DNA from: Pantoea sp. Mb-10
GTDB taxonomy: Bacteria; Pseudomonadota; Gammaproteobacteria; Enterobacterales; Enterobacteriaceae
Length of the DNA stretch: 64,000 nt
Direction of reading: 5' to 3'
Assembly: GCF_021272205.1 (NCBI RefSeq)
Contig: NZ_JAJSDX010000007.1
Span: forward strand, 1 to 64,000
Both the position numbers and the translations under genes were made by a program. Positions 56,318-64,000 of this stretch are shown in pieces (position 1 is the stretch's first letter; each line of letters starts with the position of its first letter). The notes under the pieces were generated by a model, which was given only the letters and a program-made list of their open reading frames with translations, ran no database searches and had not been told where the DNA came from.

Positions 56318-56938
56318 ATGACACTCATTTTATCCTTTCTTTTCGCCATCACCGTGTTAACGCTAACGCCAGGGTTTGATACTGCGCTGGTGTTGCGTTC
56401 CGCTGCTGCACAGGGCTGGAAGCGTGCGTCCGCCACGGCGCTCGGCGTCACGCTGGGCTGCCTGGTATGGGGTATTGCGGTGGGATTCGGGCTCGGTGCG
56501 TTGCTGCTCGCCTCTGAAGTGGCCTACAACACGCTGAAATGGCTGGGTGCCGCATATCTACTCTGGCTTGGGGCCAAATTACTGTTCAAGCCGCGCACGG
56601 CTGCCGCGGACGCGCCTGAGGCTGTCCGCGCTGAACAGCGCTATGTTGCCTGCTTTAGTCGCGGACTGATGGGTAATATGCTGAATCCCAAAGTGGGCGT
56701 CTTTTACGTGACTTTTCTGCCGCAGTTTATCCCCGCCGGCGCATCTGTGCCGCTGTGGTGCACGCTGATGGCGTTGACACATATGGCGATCGGTCTGTTA
56801 TGGAATGCGATATTGATCGGCGGCAGCCACTATTTTGCCGCGCAGCTGCGTCAGCCTGGCGTGCTGAAAATCATGGATCGGCTCACGGGCTGCGTATTTA
56901 TTGGTTTTGCCGCGAAGCTGGCGCTGTCACGGCGATAG
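56318..56938 (+). CDS. LysE-family amino acid exporter
   Basis: A 206-residue inner-membrane protein of the LysE/RhtB export family, with about six membrane segments. The family motif TLTPGFDTALVLRSAAAQGW lies near residue 15 (usually TPGPxxxLV). ALGVTLGCLVWGIAVGFGL, WLGAAYLLWLGAKLL and FSRGLMGNMLNPKVGVFYVTFLPQF are all typical. The start at 56318 gives MTLILSFLF; an ATG four codons upstream is possible. The substrate, probably an amino acid, is unknown. Its last 26 codons are duplicated immediately downstream. Confidence 0.9.
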   Translation: MTLILSFLFAITVLTLTPGFDTALVLRSAAAQGWKRASATALGVTLGCLVWGIAVGFGLGALLLASEVAYNTLKWLGAAYLLWLGAKLLFKPRTAAADAPEAVRAEQRYVACFSRGLMGNMLNPKVGVFYVTFLPQFIPAGASVPLWCTLMALTHMAIGLLWNAILIGGSHYFAAQLRQPGVLKIMDRLTGCVFIGFAAKLALSRR

Positions 56939-56978
56939 GCCTCGGGGCTTGCGCGCCACCAATATTGCGCGCAGCCGC

Positions 56979-57056
56979 GTGCTGAAAATCCTGAATCGGC
57001 TCACGGGGTGCGTGTTAATTGGTTTTGCCGCGAAGCTGGCGCTGTCGCGGCGATAG
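56979..57056 (+). pseudogene. Duplicated C-terminal fragment of the LysE exporter
   Basis: A 26-codon fragment ending in TAG that repeats the end of the preceding exporter gene, with changes M to L, D to N and F to L. It has no start or ribosome site. It is part of the 118-bp duplication. Confidence 0.8.
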
Positions 57057-57059
57057 CAC

Positions 57060-59649
<2,590 letters not shown>

Positions 59650-59717
59650 ACCCAAGCTCCTGACGTCGATAGCGGCGAATAATTGCCGATGAAATGTCCG
59701 CTTTGCGCGGGCTCCAC

Positions 59718-59746
59718 TTATCCTGCCTGGGATTTTACATTATAAT
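59718..59746 (+). promoter_or_regulatory. Likely aspS promoter
   Basis: A perfect TATAAT at 59741-59746 is preceded 17 bases upstream by a weak -35 (TTATCC). It lies 83 bases before the aspS start. Confidence 0.6.
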
Positions 59747-59829
59747 AGTCGCCTTTTTGCGACAGCATCTTAGAAGGTTACGCGGCCTGATGTTGTCTGG
59801 CAGCAGCGGCGAAGTTAAAAGGATACGTT

Positions 59830-61611
59830 ATGCGTACAGAATATTGCGGACAGCTCAATCTGTCCCACGTAGGTCAGCAAGTCACTCTCTGCGGCTGGGT
59901 CAATCGCCGTCGCGATCTGGGTAGCCTGATATTTATTGATATGCGCGACCGCGAAGGGATCGCACAGGTGTTTTTTGACGCCGACCATCAGGATGCTTTC
60001 CAGCTGGCCTCTGAGCTGCGCAACGAATTCTGTATCCAGATCACCGGTACCGTGCGTGCGCGCGACGAGAAAAACCGCAACAGCGACATGGCGACCGGCG
60101 ACGTGGAAGTGTTCGCCCACGCGCTGACCATCATCAACCGCTCTGAACCGCTGCCGCTGGACTCGAACCAGACCAACAGCGAAGAAGCGCGTCTGACTTA
60201 CCGCTATTTGGACTTACGTCGCCCGGAGATGGCACAGCGTCTGAAAACGCGCGCAAAAATCACCAGCTTTGTTCGTCGCTTTATGGACAGCGAAGGGTTC
60301 CTCGATATCGAAACGCCGATGCTGACCAAAGCTACCCCAGAAGGCGCGCGCGACTATCTGGTACCGAGCCGCGTGCACAAAGGTAAATTTTACGCGCTGC
60401 CGCAGTCGCCGCAGCTGTTTAAGCAGCTGCTGATGATGTCAGGCTTCGACCGCTATTATCAGATCGTCAAATGCTTCCGCGATGAAGATTTACGTGCCGA
60501 TCGCCAGCCAGAATTTACCCAGATCGACGTCGAAACCTCTTTCATGACGGCCGAGCAGGTGCGCGAAAAAATGGAGCGCCTGATTCGCGAGCTGTGGCTT
60601 GAGGTGAAGGGCGTGGATTTGGGCGAATTCCCGCAGATGACCTTTGCGGAAGCGATGCACCGTTACGGCTCCGATAAACCGGATCTGCGTAACCCAATGG
60701 AACTGGTCGACGTTGGCGATCTGTTGAAGCAGGTCGAGTTCCAGGTCTTTGCCGGCCCGGCAAACGACGCCAAAGGTCGCGTGGCGGCCCTGCGTGTGCC
60801 TGGCGGCGCGGCCCTGACGCGTAAGCAAATTGACGAGTACGGCAAATTTGTTGAAATCTACGGCGCCAAAGGCCTGGCGTGGATGAAAATCAATCAGCGC
60901 GCGAACGGATTTGAGGGCGTACAAAGTCCGGTCGCTAAATTCCTGACGCCGGAGATTGTTGAGGCTATGTTGACGCGCACGGGCGCGCAGGATGGCGATC
61001 TGATCTTCTTTGGTGCCGATCGGTCAAAAATTGTGGCGGATGCGCTGGGTGCGCTGCGCCTGAAAGTCGGCCGTGATTTAGCCATTACCGACGAAAAAGC
61101 GTGGGCACCGCTGTGGGTGATCGACTTCCCGATGTTCGAAGAGGACGAAGAGGGCGGTCTGGCAGCCATGCACCACCCGTTCACCGCGCCGAAAGCGCTG
61201 AGTGCTGAACAACTGGCAGCCGATCCTACGCAGGCGGTGGCAAACGCGTATGACATGGTCATCAACGGCTATGAAGTCGGCGGCGGCTCAGTGCGTATCC
61301 ACAATGGCACGATGCAGCAAACCGTGTTCAGCATTCTGGGTATCACCGAAGAGGAGCAGCGCGAGAAGTTTGGCTTCCTGCTTGATGCCTTGAAATACGG
61401 TACGCCGCCGCACGCTGGCCTCGCGTTTGGTTTGGATCGCCTGACCATGCTGCTGACCGGTACCGAAAACATTCGTGATGTCATTGCCTTCCCGAAAACC
61501 ACGGCGGCAGCTTGTATGATGACGGAAGCACCGAGCGAGGCAAATCCGGCGGCGCTGGCGGATCTGGGCATTCAACTTGCCCCGAAAAAAGAAAAGCCAG
61601 AGACGAAGTAA
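59830..61611 (+). CDS. aspS: Aspartyl-tRNA synthetase
   Basis: Class IIb synthetase that charges aspartate tRNA. The 593 residues have an OB-fold anticodon-binding domain ([20 protein letters not shown]), then the catalytic core with motif 2 [20 protein letters not shown], the bacterial GAD insertion, and motif 3 [15 protein letters not shown]. It ends in a lysine-rich tail KKEKPETK. Its TAA overlaps the nudB ATG by one base, so the two are coupled. Confidence 0.98.
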   Translation: MRTEYCGQLNLSHVGQQVTLCGWVNRRRDLGSLIFIDMRDREGIAQVFFDADHQDAFQLASELRNEFCIQITGTVRARDEKNRNSDMATGDVEVFAHALTIINRSEPLPLDSNQTNSEEARLTYRYLDLRRPEMAQRLKTRAKITSFVRRFMDSEGFLDIETPMLTKATPEGARDYLVPSRVHKGKFYALPQSPQLFKQLLMMSGFDRYYQIVKCFRDEDLRADRQPEFTQIDVETSFMTAEQVREKMERLIRELWLEVKGVDLGEFPQMTFAEAMHRYGSDKPDLRNPMELVDVGDLLKQVEFQVFAGPANDAKGRVAALRVPGGAALTRKQIDEYGKFVEIYGAKGLAWMKINQRANGFEGVQSPVAKFLTPEIVEAMLTRTGAQDGDLIFFGADRSKIVADALGALRLKVGRDLAITDEKAWAPLWVIDFPMFEEDEEGGLAAMHHPFTAPKALSAEQLAADPTQAVANAYDMVINGYEVGGGSVRIHNGTMQQTVFSILGITEEEQREKFGFLLDALKYGTPPHAGLAFGLDRLTMLLTGTENIRDVIAFPKTTAAACMMTEAPSEANPAALADLGIQLAPKKEKPETK

Positions 61612-62042
61612 TGCGCTACAAACATCCGGTTTCGGTGCTGGTGGTGATTTTTGCCTGTGACACTGGCCGGGTGTTAATGCTACAGCGGCGGGATGATGCC
61701 ACCTTCTGGCAGTCGGTTACCGGCAGCCTTGAGCCGGGCGAAACCCCGGTTCAGGCGGCGCTGCGTGAAGTGGCAGAGGAGTTGGCTATCGATATCGCTG
61801 GCGAAGGCTTACGGCTTGAAGATTGTCACAAGCAGATTGCGTTCGAAATCTTCCCGCAATATCGTCATCGCTATGCACCTGACGTCACGCATAATCACGA
61901 GCACTGGTTCCGCCTGGCGCTACCCTGTGAGCGTGAACCGCTGCTGAGCGAGCATTTGGCCGCGCAGTGGGTGGCGCCTGCCGCCGCTGCCGCGCTAACC
62001 AAGTCCTGGAGTAACCGGCAGGCGATAGAAGAGTTCATTTAG
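61611..62042 (+). CDS. nudB: Dihydroneopterin triphosphate diphosphatase NudB
   Basis: Nudix hydrolase that removes pyrophosphate from dihydroneopterin triphosphate in folate synthesis. It has 143 residues (E. coli 150). The Nudix box is complete in [20 protein letters not shown] followed by [36 protein letters not shown] and [13 protein letters not shown] agree with the family. The start is the ATG overlapping the aspS stop; the frame is open inside aspS further upstream but that part is not conserved. Confidence 0.95.
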   Translation: MRYKHPVSVLVVIFACDTGRVLMLQRRDDATFWQSVTGSLEPGETPVQAALREVAEELAIDIAGEGLRLEDCHKQIAFEIFPQYRHRYAPDVTHNHEHWFRLALPCEREPLLSEHLAAQWVAPAAAAALTKSWSNRQAIEEFI

Positions 62043-62254
62043 CGACGGCTCGCAGGCCTGTTTTGCCGCAGCGAGTCGATAAGCCAAGAGATTTAGGATG
62101 CCGGGCCAGCGCGTGCCCCATCCCTGTTGAACAGTCAGGCGCCGATTGTGCGCTGCAGCGTTTTCCTGGTGCAGGCGCCCTCGGCGCGGGCCGTCGAAAA
62201 CGGTGCGGCAGGCAAGGTAGCCTGAACCCAGTTAAAGATCGGAGAGAAAGTAAC

Positions 62255-62998
62255 ATGGCTGGACACAGTAAATGGGCAAATACCAAACACCGTAAAGCGG
62301 CGCAGGACGCCAAGCGTGGCAAAATCTTCACCAAGATCATTCGTGAACTGGTGACGGCGGCGAAGCTGGGCGGTGGCGATCCGGGTTCGAATCCGCGTCT
62401 GCGCGCAGCAATGGACAAAGCGCTGTCCAACAACATGACGCGTGACACCATGAACCGCGCGATTGCACGCGGCGTGGGCGGTGAAGATGACTCCAACATG
62501 GAAACCATCATTTACGAAGGTTACGGTCCGGGCGGCTCCGCAGTAATGGTGGAATGCCTGAGTGATAACCGCAACCGCACCGTAGGCGAAGTGCGCCACG
62601 CCTTCACGAAAACCGGCGGCAACCTTGGTACCGACGGCTCTGTAGCCTACCTTTTCAGCAAAAAAGGCGTTATCTCCTTCGCACCAGGTCAGGATGAAGA
62701 TGCGGTCATGGAAGCGGCGCTGGAAGCCGGCGCAGAAGACGTGATGAGCTACGACGACGGTGCAATCGATGTCTTTACCGCTTGGGAAGAGCTGGGTAGC
62801 GTCCGTGATGCGCTGGAAGCGGCAGGGCTCAAAGCCGACACCGCTGAAGTCTCTATGATCCCGTCAACCAAAGCTGAACTTGATGCGGAAACCGCACCGA
62901 AACTGCTGCGTCTGATCGATATGCTGGAAGATTGCGATGACGTACAGGAGGTTTACCACAACGGTGAAATTTCTGACGAGGTCGCGGAAACGCTGTAA
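62255..62998 (+). CDS. yebC: YebC/PmpR/TACO1 family protein
   Basis: Cytoplasmic protein of 247 residues in the conserved YebC family, described as a transcriptional regulator in some bacteria and linked to translation through the mitochondrial TACO1 homologue. The start [20 protein letters not shown] is invariant, and [16 protein letters not shown] and [20 protein letters not shown] are typical. GGAGAG lies before the ATG. About 210 bases separate it from nudB, and ruvC follows 37 bases later. Confidence 0.97.
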   Translation: MAGHSKWANTKHRKAAQDAKRGKIFTKIIRELVTAAKLGGGDPGSNPRLRAAMDKALSNNMTRDTMNRAIARGVGGEDDSNMETIIYEGYGPGGSAVMVECLSDNRNRTVGEVRHAFTKTGGNLGTDGSVAYLFSKKGVISFAPGQDEDAVMEAALEAGAEDVMSYDDGAIDVFTAWEELGSVRDALEAAGLKADTAEVSMIPSTKAELDAETAPKLLRLIDMLEDCDDVQEVYHNGEISDEVAETL

Positions 62999-63035
62999 TG
63001 GCGTGCCCTGATAACCCCCAAGCCGGAGACGCGCT

Positions 63036-63563
63036 ATGACCGTTATTCTCGGGATCGATCCCGGCTCGCGCGTCACCGGCTATGGCGTGATTCGTCAGGT
63101 GGGCCGCCAGCTGACCTACCTCGGCAGCGGCTGTATCCGTACCAGCGTCACCGATCTCCCTTCCCGTCTCAAGCTTATCTATGCGGGCGTGAGCGAGATT
63201 ATCACGCAGTTCTCGCCCGATTATTTCGCTATCGAGCAGGTGTTCATGGCCAAAAATGCCGACTCCGCGCTGAAGCTGGGGCAGGCGCGCGGGGCGGCGA
63301 TTGTCGCGGCGGTGAACCTTGATCTGCCCGTGTTTGAGTATGCGGCACGTCAGGTCAAACAAACCGTCACCGGCACCGGCGGTGCAGAGAAAAGTCAGGT
63401 GCAGCACATGGTGCGCACGCTATTAAAACTGCCAGCAAACCCGCAGGCCGATGCGGCTGATGCGCTGGCGATTGCCATTACGCATTGTCATCTCAGCCAG
63501 AACACGGCGCGCATGAGCGATACGAAGCTGGTCATGACGCGCGGGCGATTGCGCTCAGGCTGA
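63036..63563 (+). CDS. ruvC: Holliday junction resolvase RuvC
   Basis: Endonuclease that resolves Holliday junctions with the RuvAB migration motor. The 175 residues carry the four acidic catalytic residues in [14 protein letters not shown] (Asp7), FAIEQVFM (Glu66) and [13 protein letters not shown] (two aspartates near 138-141). A basic C-terminus (MTRGRLRSG) follows. GGAG precedes the ATG. It is followed by ruvA without the intervening gene found in E. coli. Confidence 0.97.
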   Translation: MTVILGIDPGSRVTGYGVIRQVGRQLTYLGSGCIRTSVTDLPSRLKLIYAGVSEIITQFSPDYFAIEQVFMAKNADSALKLGQARGAAIVAAVNLDLPVFEYAARQVKQTVTGTGGAEKSQVQHMVRTLLKLPANPQADAADALAIAITHCHLSQNTARMSDTKLVMTRGRLRSG

Positions 63564-63582
63564 TAAATCACGCACGTTTTTG

Positions 63583-63608
63583 AGGCTGGATATTCATCCA
63601 GCCTTTTT
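63583..63608 (+). terminator. Hairpin after ruvC, overlapping the ruvA SOS box
   Basis: AGGCTGGAT, a short loop, ATCCAGCCT and T residues form a plausible ruvC terminator. The same bases contain the LexA site of ruvA (63586-63601). Confidence 0.6.
63586..63601 (+). promoter_or_regulatory. LexA (SOS) box of ruvA
   Basis: CTGGATATTCATCCAG fits the LexA consensus CTG-N10-CAG and resembles the known SOS box upstream of E. coli ruvA. It lies 52 bases before the ruvA start, with TATATAA a few bases downstream as a possible -10. Confidence 0.8.
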
Positions 63609-63652
63609 TATGGTATATAACGTCGCTGATTCAACGATTAAGGAGCTGCTCG

Positions 63653-64000
63653 GTGATTGGTCGCTTACGAGGCTATATTCTGGAAAAACAGCCACCGCTG
63701 GTGCTGATTGAAGCAAATGGCGTTGGTTATGAAGTGCACATGCCCATGACCTGCTTTTATGAGCTGCCCGACATTCAGCAGGAAGCCATCATTTTCACAC
63801 AGTTCGTGGTGCGTGAAGACGCGCAACTGCTGTTTGGCTTCAACAGCAAACAGGAGCGAGCGCTGTTCCGCGAGCTGATCAAAGTCAACGGCGTCGGGCC
63901 CAAACTGGCCCTGGCCATTCTTTCTGGCATGTCAGCGCAGCAGTTCGTTACGGCCGTTGAGCGCGAAGAGATTGCCTCGCTGGTGAAACTGCCTGGCGTG
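63653..64000 (+). CDS. ruvA: Holliday junction DNA helicase subunit RuvA (partial)
   Basis: First 116 codons of RuvA, the tetrameric junction-binding protein that loads the RuvB motor; the gene runs off the right edge. The start is GTG with AGGAG seven bases upstream, giving [20 protein letters not shown]. The OB-fold domain continues to [13 protein letters not shown], and the helix-hairpin-helix motifs [14 protein letters not shown] and LVKLPGV are visible. The LexA box upstream indicates induction by DNA damage. Confidence 0.96.
   Translation, partial: MIGRLRGYILEKQPPLVLIEANGVGYEVHMPMTCFYELPDIQQEAIIFTQFVVREDAQLLFGFNSKQERALFRELIKVNGVGPKLALAILSGMSAQQFVTAVEREEIASLVKLPGV

Overview
The window looks like a chromosomal segment of an enterobacterium. 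Conserved housekeeping blocks have close to Escherichia coli gene order, and the protein sequences are close but not identical to those of E. coli. The combination of a cut-down type VI secretion locus beside flhBAE, an extra GAPDH gene with a GlxA-type regulator, and a PatB-type lyase suggests Erwiniaceae (Pantoea, Erwinia or a relative). That assignment is inference: no rRNA or other strong taxonomic marker is present. No CRISPR array, insertion sequence or prophage was seen.

Layout, left to right. (1) 1-357: an array of short GC-rich palindromes downstream of putA. (2) 358-6217: divergent putA and putP around a shared control region with several GTTGCA motifs. (3) 6368-9706: Fur box and efeUOB ferrous-iron uptake operon. 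(4) 10271-11059: phoH, preceded by a possible 56-aa reading frame. (5) 11720-17969: a seven-gene chaperone-usher fimbrial operon (major pilin, usher, chaperone, three minor pilins, two-domain tip adhesin). (6) 18086-18519: tRNA-Ser(GGA), followed on its own strand by two tandem 170-176 bp units that each reuse the tRNA 3' end, an arrangement like the rtT repeats of E. coli tyrT. (7) phoA, then a GAPDH gene and a GlxA-like AraC regulator. (8) 22618-37053: the E. coli 27-minute block ychF-pth-ychH-(diguanylate cyclase)-prs-ispE-lolB-hemA-prfA-prmC-sirB2-sirB1-kdsA-chaA-chaB-chaC. (9) 37058-46031: a minus-strand operon with type VI secretion membrane and regulatory genes only: lipoprotein, TssL, short TssM, TagF, FHA protein, PP2C phosphatase, unknown periplasmic protein and Ser/Thr kinase. 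(10) 46680-64000: flhB-flhA-flhE, argS, yecM, patB-like lyase, cutC, a secreted protein of unknown function, a LysE exporter, cmoB, cmoA, yecE, aspS, nudB, yebC, ruvC and the start of ruvA. This corresponds to the E. coli 42-minute block.

The most unusual parts are the tRNA-Ser tandem repeats and the reduced type VI locus. The latter keeps the whole threonine-phosphorylation control circuit (kinase, phosphatase, FHA substrate, TagF) and two membrane-complex proteins, but no sheath, tube, baseplate, ClpV or VgrG genes. Its reading frames are intact and tightly packed, so it may be maintained rather than decaying. A diverged 118-bp tandem duplication at the lysE/cmoB junction and several short unannotated reading frames are smaller novelties.
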